DNA of 27,891 nucleotides from an uncultured Chloroflexota bacterium (GTDB lineage: Bacteria > Chloroflexota > UBA4733): assembly GCA_937967325.1 (NCBI GenBank), contig CALBSQ010000011.1:1-27891 (forward strand). The letters run 5' to 3'. Under the pieces are notes generated by a model. That model searched no databases. It saw only the letters and a list, made by a program, of their open reading frames with translations, and was not told the DNA's origin. Position 1 is the stretch's first letter. Every line of letters begins with the position of its first letter. The translations under genes were made by a program, and so were the position numbers. Shown here in pieces: positions 1 to 8,723 of this stretch.

Positions 1-183
1 GCTGACCGCGGCGCCGAGTGGCATGCCGGCAAGCTCGATGGGCCGAGGCGCGGGCTGGGCCACGGCGAGCAGCGGCGTGCCGATGGCGGTGACGAGGCAC
101 AGCAGCGCACCGGCGATGCCGATCCGAGAGCGCAGCAAGCAACGCAGGGCCAGGCCGGCGCGGCACCGAAGGCCGAGTGGCAT
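1..183 (-). CDS. Secreted or membrane-anchored protein, N-terminal part only
   Basis: The gene starts at an ATG at 183 and runs off the left edge, so only 61 codons are visible. An AGGGAGGG ribosome site lies 8 bases before the start, which fixes it. The translation is a classic export signal: a basic N-region with several Arg (residues 5-20), a hydrophobic core (about residues 21-38, with IGIAGALLCLV) and a plausible signal-peptidase site after the AVAQP stretch near residue 44. After that only about 17 residues of mature protein remain, too few to name a family. It is divergent from the regulator at 701. Export is a solid inference; function is unknown. Confidence 0.6.
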   Translation of the reverse strand, partial: MPLGLRCRAGLALRCLLRSRIGIAGALLCLVTAIGTPLLAVAQPAPRPIELAGMPLGAAVS

Positions 184-700
184 CCGCGATTCCCTCCCTA
201 GAAGCGCCGCGTCAAGTGGGTCGAAGGAGCCCCTTTGCTCCTAAACGCACGCCGCGATGAAATCCGCGGGGCCGTCCTCTGGGTGCAATGCGGTTCTCAT
301 CGTGGCTTTGGCATAGACAGTGGATGTGCAGGTGAAGGTTCCGCCGGCCGGCACCGGCGCGGCGGCCGGGACTACGACGATGCTCAAGGCCGACGGGACG
401 ACTATCGTCAGGCTGAAGAGCAAGCACTTGACGTTGCGCGGTACGGAGGTCACCGTGACCGTCCTTTCCTGGTGGCGTCCCACCGTGCCGGCTGGTCGGT
501 CCCCCCGGCGGTTCCCGACAGCCCCAGTCTGCGGCGCGGCGGCGCGGCTGACCACGACGAGCGGTCACCGAGGACGCACCGTTCGCCCACCGTTCGGCGG
601 GACGCGCCGGGCGCGTCGGGTGGCCGCGCGTGCTATGCTGGGGCCATCCCGACGCGAGCCTCGCCGGCATCAGGGTTGTGGGGCGCGAACAGGAGGCGGT
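184..700. other. Intergenic or ambiguous stretch, about 500 bases
   Basis: No gene is assigned with confidence. A minus-strand reading 241-555 (104 codons) contains a hydrophobic segment followed by a Thr/Ala-rich tail. The plus-strand reading that runs into the regulator from 320 shows an alternating, beta-strand-like pattern at residues 1-45. Both have high third-position GC and neither has a good ribosome site or a recognised family. One of them may be a remnant of a secreted protein. The regulator's own promoter should lie in the last 100 bases, but I see no clear -35/-10 pair. Confidence 0.4.
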
Positions 701-3130
701 ATGGCGACGACCTCGACGTCCGCTCCCTTCGGGGCGCTGCTCAAGGGCCACCGCCTGGAGTCCGGCCTGACGCAGGAAGGGCTGGCGGCGCGGGCGGGGC
801 TGTCGACGCGGGCGGTGAGCGACCTGGAGCGCGACGGCGGTCGCACGCCGCGCTTGGAGACCGTGACGCTGCTGGCCGCCGCGCTGGCCCTGCCCCCCGA
901 CCAGCGCGGCGCCCTCCTCGCGGCGGCCCGGCCGGCGGCGGGGCAGATCCTCCAGGCGACCCACCCTGCCTTAGCGGCCGATGCGCCGCCCCTCCGGTCC
1001 CCGGGCATGTCTCCCAACAACCTGCCGCTGCAACTGACGAGCTTCGTCGGGCGGGAGCGGGATGTCGCCGCGGTCCGGCATCTGCTGGATGTGGCGCGGC
1101 TGGTCACGCTGACCGGCCCGGGTGGGATCGGCAAGACCCGGCTCGCCCTGGAGGTGGCCGCCGGCCTGGCGAGCGGCTATGCCGACGGGGTGTGGCTGGT
1201 CGAGCTTGCCGCCCTCGTCGACCCCGGCCTGGTCCCGCCAGCGATCGCCGCCGTGATGGGCGTGCGTGAGCAGACCCAGGAGGCCGTGCTTGCCACCCTG
1301 GCGGCAGCCCTGCACCAGCGGCAGGCGCTGCTCGTGCTGGACAACTGCGAGCACCTCGTCGGCGCCTGCGCGGCCGCTGCCGAGGCGCTCCTCCAGGCGT
1401 GCGCGCGGCTGCGGGTGCTGACTACCAGCCGCGCGCCGCTGGGGGTCGCCGGGGAGACGGTCTGGCGGCTGGCGCCCCTCGCCGTGCCTTCCGACCGCGC
1501 GGCGACCGCCGACAAGCTGCAGCGCGGCGCGGCAGTGCGCCTCTTCCTCGATCGCGCCGTCGCGGCGGACCCGACCTTCGGGCTGGCCGAGCCGGACGCG
1601 CCGGCCGTCGCGCGGCTCTGCCGCCGCCTGGACGGCCTGCCCCTCGCCATCGAGCTGGCGGCGCCGCTCGTCCGCGTGCTGACGCTGGACGAGCTCGCCC
1701 GCCAACTCGACGATCGGTTCCGCCTGCTCGTCGGCGGCAGCCGCACGGCGCTGGCGCGCCAGCAGACGCTGCGGGCGACCATCGACTGGAGCGACGACCT
1801 GCTCGACGGGCCGGCGCGTGCCCTCTTCCACCGGCTGGCCGTCTTCGCGGGCGGCTGGACGCTGGAAGCGGCGGAGGCGGTGTGTTCCGGCGACGGCGTC
1901 GACCGCGACGCCGTCCTGGCGCTGCTCGTCCGGCTGGTGGACCAGTCGCTGGTGGTGGTGGAGGAAGGGGCTGCGGGCGAGCGGCGCTACCGCCTGCTGG
2001 AGACCTTGCGCGAGTACGCGGACGACCGGCTCACGGCCAGCGGGGAGGATGGCAGCGTCCGCGCCCGCCATGCCGCGCACTATCTGGCACTGGCGGACGT
2101 GGGAGACGCCGCGATCCATGAGCCGGACCTGATCGCGAAACGGCGCTGGCTGGACCTGATGGAGACGGAGCACGGCAACATGCGCGCCGCCTGGGGCTGG
2201 TTGGTTGACCACCGGACGATCGAGCAGGGCCTGCGCCACCTGGGAGTGCTGGAGAAGTTTGGCTATCGGCGAGGTCACCTGGCGGAAGGGCAGGCCTTCC
2301 TCCGGGCGCTGCTGGCCTCCGGCGAGCGGGTCGAGCCCACGCCGGCACTGGTGATGGCGCTCTGGTCCGCGGCGGGGCTGGCCCAGTACTACGGCGGCGA
2401 CTATGCCGCCGCGCAGTCGTTGGCGGAGCAGTGTCTCGACGCCCAGCGCCGCCTGGGGGACCGCCTGGGCGTCGCCGCCACGTTGAGTATGCTGGCCTTG
2501 ACGAGGCGCGAGCAGGGCGACCATACGGGGGCGCGCGCCCTGCTCGAGGAAAGCCTGGCGATCTATCGGGAACTGGGACATCGAGTCGGCATGTGCATCG
2601 ACCTGGACCGGCTGGGCCAGGTGGCCCACGCGCTGGGCGACTATGCGGGCGCCCGTGCGCTGTACGAGCAGGCCTGGCAGCTTAACCGCGAGGTCGGGAA
2701 CCCGAAGTTCCTGTCCTGGTCGCTGCACAACCTGGGCTGCCTGGCGCTCGACGAAGGCGGCTACGCGACCGCCCGGTCGCTGTTGGCGGAGAGCCTGACC
2801 ATTCGGCGGGACCACGCCGATACGTTTGGGATGGTGCATTCGCTGGTCGCCTTCGCGAGCCTGGCAGCCTCGGAGGGGCGGCCCGAGCGCGCTCAGCGCC
2901 TGGCGGGTGCGACCGCGGCGCTCGCCGAGGCGCTCGGCGCTCAGTTGGTCCCGACGTATCGGGTCGGCTTCGAGCGCCGCCTGGCGATCGCCTGCCAGGC
3001 GCTGAGCGCAGCGGCCGCCGCCGCGGCCTGGGCCGAGGGCTGGTCGATGCCGCTCGACCAGGCCATCGACTATGCCTTTTCAGATGGAACTGCCGCCTGG
3101 CGCGACGGCACGGCGTTCGGGCCGGGCTAG
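701..3130 (+). CDS. HTH / NB-ARC ATPase / TPR transcriptional regulator (STAND type)
   Basis: This 809-residue protein is a signal-transduction ATPase regulator. Residues ~8-65 form an XRE/Cro-type helix-turn-helix (FGALLKGHRLESGLTQEGLA, then STRAVSDLERD). Residues ~112-400 are an NB-ARC-like NTPase: FVGRERD entry motif, Walker A GPGGIGKT at ~139-146, Walker B LLVLDNCEHL at ~209-218, and the GLPLAIELAA motif typical of these regulators. The C-terminal half (about 480-800) is helical TPR-like repeats with the ALY/ARALLEESL pattern. The start at ATG 701 is chosen because AGGAGG sits five bases upstream and the HTH begins at once; the frame is open from 320, but that extension is not HTH-like. 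Such proteins are thought to be held inactive until a ligand or partner binds the repeats, then oligomerise and control transcription. The target is unknown. Length and motifs look intact. Confidence 0.93.
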   Translation: MATTSTSAPFGALLKGHRLESGLTQEGLAARAGLSTRAVSDLERDGGRTPRLETVTLLAAALALPPDQRGALLAAARPAAGQILQATHPALAADAPPLRSPGMSPNNLPLQLTSFVGRERDVAAVRHLLDVARLVTLTGPGGIGKTRLALEVAAGLASGYADGVWLVELAALVDPGLVPPAIAAVMGVREQTQEAVLATLAAALHQRQALLVLDNCEHLVGACAAAAEALLQACARLRVLTTSRAPLGVAGETVWRLAPLAVPSDRAATADKLQRGAAVRLFLDRAVAADPTFGLAEPDAPAVARLCRRLDGLPLAIELAAPLVRVLTLDELARQLDDRFRLLVGGSRTALARQQTLRATIDWSDDLLDGPARALFHRLAVFAGGWTLEAAEAVCSGDGVDRDAVLALLVRLVDQSLVVVEEGAAGERRYRLLETLREYADDRLTASGEDGSVRARHAAHYLALADVGDAAIHEPDLIAKRRWLDLMETEHGNMRAAWGWLVDHRTIEQGLRHLGVLEKFGYRRGHLAEGQAFLRALLASGERVEPTPALVMALWSAAGLAQYYGGDYAAAQSLAEQCLDAQRRLGDRLGVAATLSMLALTRREQGDHTGARALLEESLAIYRELGHRVGMCIDLDRLGQVAHALGDYAGARALYEQAWQLNREVGNPKFLSWSLHNLGCLALDEGGYATARSLLAESLTIRRDHADTFGMVHSLVAFASLAASEGRPERAQRLAGATAALAEALGAQLVPTYRVGFERRLAIACQALSAAAAAAAWAEGWSMPLDQAIDYAFSDGTAAWRDGTAFGPG

Positions 3131-3230
3131 CGTCAATCTGGTTCAAATGGCGACCTATTGCTGGTGGCGGCGTCGCCGGGGCGGCGACCGCTGCGAAAAC
3201 AGGAGATAACCGAGGTGGCGGATAGGCCGG

Positions 3231-3450
3231 GGCCGCGATTGCGATCGGCGGCTAAGCGACCGGGGGACTGCGGTCCCGTTCATTCGGCGAGGGCCGTCCG
3301 CGCGACGGGGATACCGCGGTTGGGCGCTACGTGACTTCGGCCACTCCTATTCCTTCACCCGAGAACATGGTCTCATTAGGAGACGAACCTTGCCGTCGCC
3401 ACGGGACCGCAGTCCCCCCGGTCGCTTAGCCGCCGATCGCAATCGCGGCC
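3231..3450. repeat. Long inverted repeat (arms ~47-50 bp, 220 bp overall)
   Basis: The left arm 3231-3279 and right arm 3401-3450 are reverse complements over their whole length, differing only by one G in a G run. The spacer is about 121 bases with no evident gene. The right arm ends some 22 bases before the stop codon of the minus-strand hydrolase, and the left arm lies 100 bases past the stop of the plus-strand regulator, so it sits between convergent genes. It could be a MITE-like element or an unusually long bidirectional terminator hairpin. I see no flanking target-site duplication. Weaker complementarity (GGTGGCGG near 3215 against CCGCCCACC near 3462) extends outward. Confidence 0.85.
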
Positions 3451-3472
3451 TCGCACTCGCACCGCCCACCCC

Positions 3473-4303
3473 TCAGCGGATGATCTGCAGCTCCGCGAGC
3501 ACCGGGTAGTGGTCGCTGGGGTAGGCGGGAGGCTCGGCGTCGCGGACGATACGGCACGCCGCCGTCCCGATCGGCCGGGTCGCCGAACGGGCGAGGATCC
3601 AGTCCACCCGCCAGAAGGTGTCGCGTCCCCCGCTGTAGCGACGGGCATCGTAGCCCTCGCCCTCGAAGCCGTGGAAGGTGGATGCTGCCCCGTCCACGTT
3701 GCCGGCGGCGAGGTAGGCGTCCACGAAGCCGGCGTCGAGGAACGTGCGGTGGGCCGCCGATCCCGGGTTGTCGTTGAAGTCGCCGGTCATTATGGCGGGG
3801 AGTCGGCCCTGCTGCAGCGCGGCGGCCTGCCCGACGACCAGCCGGCTGCCCTCGAGGCGCGAGGTCGCCCCGTCCGGTCCGTCCTCGAAGTGCGTGTTGA
3901 GATGGACGAATTCCACACCCGTCTCGCGCTCCCGCAGGCGGACCCAGGTGACGCCCATCGGGTACGGTACGCCCCAGTCGCGGGACGGCGCGTCGGGGGT
4001 CCGGCTCAACCAGAACTGCCCCGAGGCGACTAGCGCCAAGCGAGCGGCTCGCCAGAAGATGGAGGTGTATTCCTCCGGTGGGTTATCCCCATAGGCGTTG
4101 CCGGCGACGTGGTCGTACTCGGTGAGGCGCTGACGATACACCGCTAGGTTGTCCTCCGCCACCTCCTGGAAGCCGATGAGGTCGGGGTCGTGGCGCAGAA
4201 TCGTGGCGACGTTCAGCGCCTGGCGTCGCGACCAGGCGTTGGGCCCCTCCCGCGGGAAGGAGGAGCCATCGACGTTGAACGTCATGACGCGAATGGACGG
4301 CAT
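3473..4303 (-). CDS. Endonuclease/exonuclease/phosphatase (EEP) family hydrolase
   Basis: This 276-residue metal-dependent phosphoesterase carries the family signature in order: MTFNV near residue 7, the metal-binding Glu in FQEV (~47), THFED, GDFNDNPG and the terminal SDHYPVLAEL with the catalytic His. The family includes DNase I-like nucleases, sphingomyelinase-like and inositol phosphatase enzymes; the substrate cannot be told from sequence alone. ATG 4303 is chosen because AGGGAGG lies just upstream; the frame extends to 4372 but has no ribosome site there. No export signal is visible, so it is probably cytoplasmic. It is the downstream minus-strand gene after the P450, with a terminator-like hairpin between, so the two are probably separate transcripts. 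A second EEP gene lies at 19333. Confidence 0.9.
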   Translation of the reverse strand: MPSIRVMTFNVDGSSFPREGPNAWSRRQALNVATILRHDPDLIGFQEVAEDNLAVYRQRLTEYDHVAGNAYGDNPPEEYTSIFWRAARLALVASGQFWLSRTPDAPSRDWGVPYPMGVTWVRLRERETGVEFVHLNTHFEDGPDGATSRLEGSRLVVGQAAALQQGRLPAIMTGDFNDNPGSAAHRTFLDAGFVDAYLAAGNVDGAASTFHGFEGEGYDARRYSGGRDTFWRVDWILARSATRPIGTAACRIVRDAEPPAYPSDHYPVLAELQIIR

Positions 4304-4354
4304 GCGACCCTCCCTTGCCGGCAAGACGTCACCGCTCGCGCGACTTGCTGGTCT

Positions 4355-4404
4355 GAAAAGGCCCCTCCCCAACCCCTCCCCAGCAAGCTGGAGAGGGGCT
4401 TTTC
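4355..4404 (-). terminator. Terminator-like hairpin after the P450 gene
   Basis: GAAAAGGCCCCTC (4355-4367) pairs with GAGAGGGGCTTTTC (4391-4404). The loop is pyrimidine-rich with repeated CCCCTCCCC. Read on the minus strand, the stem ends in a short T run, as in intrinsic terminators, about 95 bases past the P450 stop codon. CCCCTCCCC-type hairpins are often dispersed intergenic repeats in GC-rich genomes, so it may also be a repeat copy. Confidence 0.6.
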
Positions 4405-4499
4405 ATCCGCGCGGGCGGCGGCGCGCCGCCACAGGGTCTGCTGTCTAGATTACGACGCGCCATCGGTTGGCGCCAGCAATACCCAGCACGGAGCATCGC

Positions 4500-5744
4500 C
4501 TACAGCGCTACCGGCAATGCGCGCAAGCTGCGCAGGTTCACGCCCGGCCGCCAGCGCAGCTGCTCGGGGGGCACGGCCAGGCGCAGGTTGGGGAAGCGGT
4601 GGATCAATGACCCGATTGCCACGCGCCCTTCCAGGCGGGCCAGGGGGGCCCCCAGGCAGTAGTGGGGGCCGAGGCCGAAGGCGAGGTGGCGGTTGTCGGC
4701 GCGCGCCAGGTCGAGCCGCGCCGGATCGGGGAAGCGAGCCTCGTCGGCGTTGGCCGCCACGATGCCGACCAGGACCAGCGAGCCGCGGGGGATGGTGACG
4801 CCGGCCACTGCCACGTCTTCGCGCGCATAGCGCTCGGTGGCAACGTCGATCGGCGTGGCCAGCCGCAGCAGCTCCTCGACGGCGGAGCCGATCAGGGATG
4901 GGTCTTCGCGCAAGCGGGCGAGCTGGTCGGGATGTTGGAGCAGCAGCAGCGTGCCGGTGGCGATCAGGTTCACGGTGGTCTCGTAGCCGGCGATCAGCAG
5001 GGTCGCGACCATCGCCAGCAGCTCGTCCTGGCTCAAGCGATCGCCTTCCTCCTGGGTGGCAGCGAGCCGGCTCACCAGGTCGTCGCGCGGGTGGGCGCGA
5101 CGCTCGGCTATCAGGCGGCGCAGGAAGCGCATCATGGCCAGCACGGCGGGCAGCTTGAGGAGCACGCTCAGGCCCGGCCGGCTGGAGGCGGACGCGTCGA
5201 TCAAGGAGGAGAACCAGCGGCAGAAGCGCAGGCGGTCGCGCTCCGCCACGCCGAGGATCTCCGAGATCAGGGTCAGCGGCAAGCGCAGCGCGTAGTCGGC
5301 GACCAGGTCGGCCTGGCCCATGGTCGCCAGGCGGTCCAGCAGCTGGGCGGTCAGCTCCTGCACCCGCGGCTCGAGCTGGGCGATGTACTTGGGCGCGAAG
5401 GTGTCGCGGACGAGGTTGCGCAGGCGGCGGTGCTCCGCTCCGTCGCTATCCAGCATGGTATGGGTGAGCGGCTTCAGCGACCGGGGCATCCAGGGGAGCC
5501 CGAGGTGGCCAGAGTCCCTGGCGGCGCGCACGTCCTTGACGAAGCGCTCGTCGCGTAGCACCGCGGCGGCATCCTCGTAGCGCGTGATCAGGTAGCCCTC
5601 GCCCAGGCCGCCCGGCACAGGGACGCGGACCACCGGCTGCTCGGCCCGCAGGTGGGCACAGGCTGGCCCCGGGTTGGCTTTGAAGGCGGACGAGGCGATG
5701 TCGGGAATCTTGGCGGCGGCGACACGGGACTCGGTCACGGTCAT
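4500..5744 (-). CDS. Cytochrome P450 (bacterial class I type)
   Basis: This 414-residue soluble P450 has every hallmark: the I-helix oxygen-activation motif AGYETT (~251-256), the K-helix ExxR in EELLR (~288), and the heme loop FGLGPHYCLG with the thiolate ligand near Cys363. Length fits soluble bacterial P450s that take electrons from a ferredoxin and its reductase; neither partner gene is in the window. It oxidises a small hydrophobic substrate that cannot be predicted. The start at ATG 5744 follows GGGAGGA about 10 bases upstream; an in-frame ATG at 5765 lacks a ribosome site. It is divergent from the methyltransferase at 5959 across ~215 bases, so shared regulation is possible but not shown. 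Confidence 0.95.
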   Translation of the reverse strand: MTVTESRVAAAKIPDIASSAFKANPGPACAHLRAEQPVVRVPVPGGLGEGYLITRYEDAAAVLRDERFVKDVRAARDSGHLGLPWMPRSLKPLTHTMLDSDGAEHRRLRNLVRDTFAPKYIAQLEPRVQELTAQLLDRLATMGQADLVADYALRLPLTLISEILGVAERDRLRFCRWFSSLIDASASSRPGLSVLLKLPAVLAMMRFLRRLIAERRAHPRDDLVSRLAATQEEGDRLSQDELLAMVATLLIAGYETTVNLIATGTLLLLQHPDQLARLREDPSLIGSAVEELLRLATPIDVATERYAREDVAVAGVTIPRGSLVLVGIVAANADEARFPDPARLDLARADNRHLAFGLGPHYCLGAPLARLEGRVAIGSLIHRFPNLRLAVPPEQLRWRPGVNLRSLRALPVAL

Positions 5745-5958
5745 GACGTGTACTTCCTCCCTCATTGTACTGGACCGCGCGATCGGTGGGATATACCAGG
5801 TGGCGATCAGCAGGGGCAGACGATGGGAATGCGCGACCAAGAATGTGAGCGGGGCGCCCGGAGCGGATCAGCCGTACAATGACGGGCGACGTCAGGGGTT
5901 GAGCCGCGCGCCCCGCGCCGCTACGCGAGTACTGTTCGGGGCCGTGAGGGAATGCGCT

Positions 5959-6801
5959 GTGGATTCTACTTGGCTGTCGGAGCACATCCCGCTGGATCGG
6001 CCAAATGCCGCTCGCATGTACGACTACTTCCTGGGCGGATCGCACAACCTGGAGGTAGACCGGATCGCGGCGGAGCGTGCCATCGCCATCTACCCGGAGT
6101 TCCCGCTCATCATGCGCGCGAATCGGGCCTTCTTGCGCCGGGCCGTGCGTTTCCTGGCGGCCCAGGGTATCGACCAATTCCTCGACCTTGGCTCGGGCAT
6201 CCCTACCGTGGGCAATGTCCACGGGATTGCCCAGACGGCCAATCCCGCGGCTCGCGTGCTCTACGTCGACGTCGATCGGATCGCTGTCGAGCACAGCATC
6301 GCCTTACTGCGGGATAATCGGCACGCCGCGGCTATCCAGGCGGATATCCGCGAGCCCGAGCTCATGTTGGAGCGCGCACGAGCTCAGGGCACGCTCGATT
6401 TTGGCCGGCCCATGGCCGTCCTCCTGGCGTTCGTCCTCCACTTCATCACCGACGACACCACCGCTGATGGTGTCGTCCAGACGCTGCGCGCGGTCATGGC
6501 GCCGGGGAGTTTCCTGGCGCTCTCCCACAGCACGGGGGATGGGCCGCCCGGGCAGGCCCACGCCTCGCTCATCCGCCTGTACGAGCGCAGCAACAATCCG
6601 GTCGTGTCCCGTTCTCCCGCCTATCTCGTCCGCTGGCTGGCCGGTCTCGAGCTCGTGGCGCCGGGCATCGTGCGCACCCCCCTCTGGCGACCCGAGAGCC
6701 CGCAAGACCTCTATCTGGATCAGCCGGAGCGCGCCTCCAGTTGCGCCGCTGTTGCCAGAGTGCCCGGCGGGGCGCCCGGGCGACTGGCCGAAACCACCTG
6801 A
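5959..6801 (+). CDS. SAM-dependent methyltransferase, DUF574/Methyltransf_19 family
   Basis: The 280-residue product matches the S-adenosylmethionine methyltransferase family common in Actinobacteria and some Chloroflexota. The N-terminus has the family signature RPNAARMYDYFLGGSHN (~14-30). The SAM-binding loop FLDLGSGIPT (~76-85) is followed by an acidic strand end VLYVDVD (~103-109) and, later, LLAFVLHFITDD (~156-167). The start is GTG 5959, just before the conserved N-terminal signature and after a GAGGGA ribosome site; upstream in-frame sequence is not family-like. The methyl acceptor is unknown for the family. Its stop overlaps the ribosome site of the histidine kinase gene, so the two are almost certainly translated from one message. 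Confidence 0.9.
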   Translation: MDSTWLSEHIPLDRPNAARMYDYFLGGSHNLEVDRIAAERAIAIYPEFPLIMRANRAFLRRAVRFLAAQGIDQFLDLGSGIPTVGNVHGIAQTANPAARVLYVDVDRIAVEHSIALLRDNRHAAAIQADIREPELMLERARAQGTLDFGRPMAVLLAFVLHFITDDTTADGVVQTLRAVMAPGSFLALSHSTGDGPPGQAHASLIRLYERSNNPVVSRSPAYLVRWLAGLELVAPGIVRTPLWRPESPQDLYLDQPERASSCAAVARVPGGAPGRLAETT

Positions 6802-6809
6802 GGTCCCGT

Positions 6810-8324
6810 GTGGTGCAAGACCCGAGTCGTGACCTTGCGGTCGTCCTCTCCAGCCGGAGCGGTGATATCGCCGAGCGCTGGCAACAGGCCCTGGCTCTTA
6901 CGGGCTTCGTCGCCGCCAGCGTGCCGGAGGTGCGGGCAACGCTGACTTCGCTCGTCGAGCGCGCGGTGCGGGTGTTGCTGGCGGAACCCGCCGATCGAGA
7001 CGAGGGACGGGCGATCGGAGCGGCCATCGCCGAGCTGCACTACGTGCATCCGGATGCGCTGGAGCGAACGGAGGAGTTGCTGGCCCAGGAGCTACTCGAC
7101 GACCTCCGTCCCACCGAGCGGCGGCTCCTCCAGCCGCGGCTGGGACCGCTCCTGGCCGCCCTCAGCGCGGGCTTCGTCACCAAAGCTCGCGCCATCACGC
7201 TGGCCGAGCAAGATGCGATCCGCAACGCCATCCTGGCAGAGCGCGACCGGGCGAACGACGAGTTGCGCGCCGTATTGAACGCCGCCGTGGACGCCATGGT
7301 GCTCATCTCGCCGGAGCGGCGCGCGCTCATGATCAATCGCCGTTTCACCGAGATCTTCGATATCCCCGCCGAGCGGATTGTCGGGCGGAGCTTCGAGGAG
7401 CTCCGCCCGGTGGTCGAGCCTCTCTACGCCAATCCGGAGGTGCTTGGGCGGCTGATCACCCGTGTCGCCAGCAGCGCCGAGGAAGCCGCCGACGACCTCA
7501 TCCAGGTGCGGCCGCGGGCGCGTATCCTCCAGTTGCGCTCCGTCCCGGTGCAGCGCGCCGATGGAGCCCTGCTCGGACGGCTGCACATCTTTCGCGACGT
7601 GACGCGCGAGCGGGAGCTGGACCGGCGAGAACGGGAGTTCATGGTCGGAGCCACCCACGAGCTGCGCACCCCGCTCACGGCGATCAAGGGCTACGTCGAT
7701 CTCCTGCTCGCGGAACAGGTCGACCCAACGGAGCAGCGCGACTTCTTTCGGATCATCCAACATAATGCCAATCGCATGCGGACCCTCGTCAACGACCTCA
7801 TCGACCTCTCCAGTCTCGAGCTGGGACAGCTCTCGCTCTGCCCAGACTGGGTCAGCTTGCCCACGCTGCTGGAGCACACAGCTTCCGCGTTACGCCCGCA
7901 GATCCGCGCCAAAGGTCAGCAGCTTGTCGTCGAGATGCCGCACACGCTGCCCGCTGTCTGGGGTGACGCCGAACGGCTCGCCCAGGTGTTCACCAACCTG
8001 CTGGTGAATGCCCACCACTACACGCCGGAGGGTGGGCGCATTGCGCTGCAAGCGGTCGACGAGCCCGGCGTGGTACGCGTCTCCGTCGTGGACACGGGTG
8101 TCGGCATGAGCGCCGAAGAGCAGGTCCATCTGTTCACCAAATTCTATCGGGTGCGCAACCGCCACACGCGAAGCGTGCGAGGGACAGGATTGGGGCTGGC
8201 GATCAGCCGCTCCCTGGTTGAACTGCACGGCGGAACCATTACCGTCCAAAGCGCCCCCGGGGCCGGCTCGACGTTTGTGGTCACGCTCCCCACGCAGCCT
8301 CCGGAGAGCGGCCGGGGGCCGTAG
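6810..8324 (+). CDS. PAS-domain sensor histidine kinase
   Basis: The 504-residue kinase has a helical N-terminal sensory domain (~1-130, resembling RsbR/globin-type sensor folds), a coiled linker, a PAS domain (~155-270), a HisKA dimerisation domain with the phosphoacceptor His283 in GATHELRTPL, and a HATPase_c domain with N box (NLLVNAHHYTPEGG), G1 (VVDTGVGMS) and G2 (RGTGLGLAIS). There are no transmembrane segments, so it should be a cytoplasmic sensor. The start is GTG 6810 or 6813, eight bases past the methyltransferase stop, using TGAGGTC as ribosome site. No response regulator gene is adjacent, so it is an orphan kinase. Coupling to a methyltransferase suggests a common stimulus or metabolite; that is inference. 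Confidence 0.95.
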   Translation: MVQDPSRDLAVVLSSRSGDIAERWQQALALTGFVAASVPEVRATLTSLVERAVRVLLAEPADRDEGRAIGAAIAELHYVHPDALERTEELLAQELLDDLRPTERRLLQPRLGPLLAALSAGFVTKARAITLAEQDAIRNAILAERDRANDELRAVLNAAVDAMVLISPERRALMINRRFTEIFDIPAERIVGRSFEELRPVVEPLYANPEVLGRLITRVASSAEEAADDLIQVRPRARILQLRSVPVQRADGALLGRLHIFRDVTRERELDRREREFMVGATHELRTPLTAIKGYVDLLLAEQVDPTEQRDFFRIIQHNANRMRTLVNDLIDLSSLELGQLSLCPDWVSLPTLLEHTASALRPQIRAKGQQLVVEMPHTLPAVWGDAERLAQVFTNLLVNAHHYTPEGGRIALQAVDEPGVVRVSVVDTGVGMSAEEQVHLFTKFYRVRNRHTRSVRGTGLGLAISRSLVELHGGTITVQSAPGAGSTFVVTLPTQPPESGRGP

Positions 8325-8366
8325 CGGCGGGCGACGGATAGCGTCTGGTTTGATGGAGGAGCGTCA

Positions 8367-8570
8367 ATGGAACCGAGGGCCGAGTTCTTCTACGACGAGG
8401 AAAGTGAGAATTGGGGATTCCACGTCCCCGCTCGGCGTATCGTCGGGAGTGGCAAGACGCGCGCAGAGGCCGAGCGCAACGCGGCTGAGGCGATTAGCTT
8501 TGCACTGGAATGCGAGCGCGAGGAGCAGGAGCATGCCAAGGAAACGTCAGAAGCGGCACGCACTGCTTGA
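8367..8570 (+). CDS. HicB-like small protein
   Basis: The 67-residue protein has the compact beta-beta-beta-alpha pattern of HicB-type antitoxins: a strand with FFYDEESENWGFHVPA, a turn with GSGKTRAEAERNAAEAI, then a charged helix and tail. GGAGG lies seven bases before ATG 8367. HicB normally neutralises the HicA RNase. Here no full hicA is adjacent: a 14-codon ORF starting MPRKRQKRH at 8532 overlaps the 3' end in another frame, which might be the stump of a partner. It lacks the usual DNA-binding C-terminal domain, so a stand-alone HicB-like (DUF1902-type) protein is equally possible. Confidence 0.6.
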   Translation: MEPRAEFFYDEESENWGFHVPARRIVGSGKTRAEAERNAAEAISFALECEREEQEHAKETSEAARTA

Positions 8571-8723
8571 CTCATGATCGCTCATTCTTCCCTCAGGATT
8601 CGCGGACGGCGAGTGCGCACCTGCTCGCGATCAGCCCGACCAGCCACTGGCTGGATTAGATAGACTAAGGCCAACCCGGTCCTCGTCGCGCCGCTCAAAC
8701 TGGTGCTTCATCGGTCGGCCCGA

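Noticed and set aside
241..555. Minus-strand 104-codon ORF as a secreted protein
   Set aside because: It has a hydrophobic stretch, but no ribosome site and no known family, and the opposite frame is equally open.
971..2839. Long antisense ORF across the regulator
   Set aside because: A shadow of high third-position GC; the plus-strand reading has all the domain motifs.
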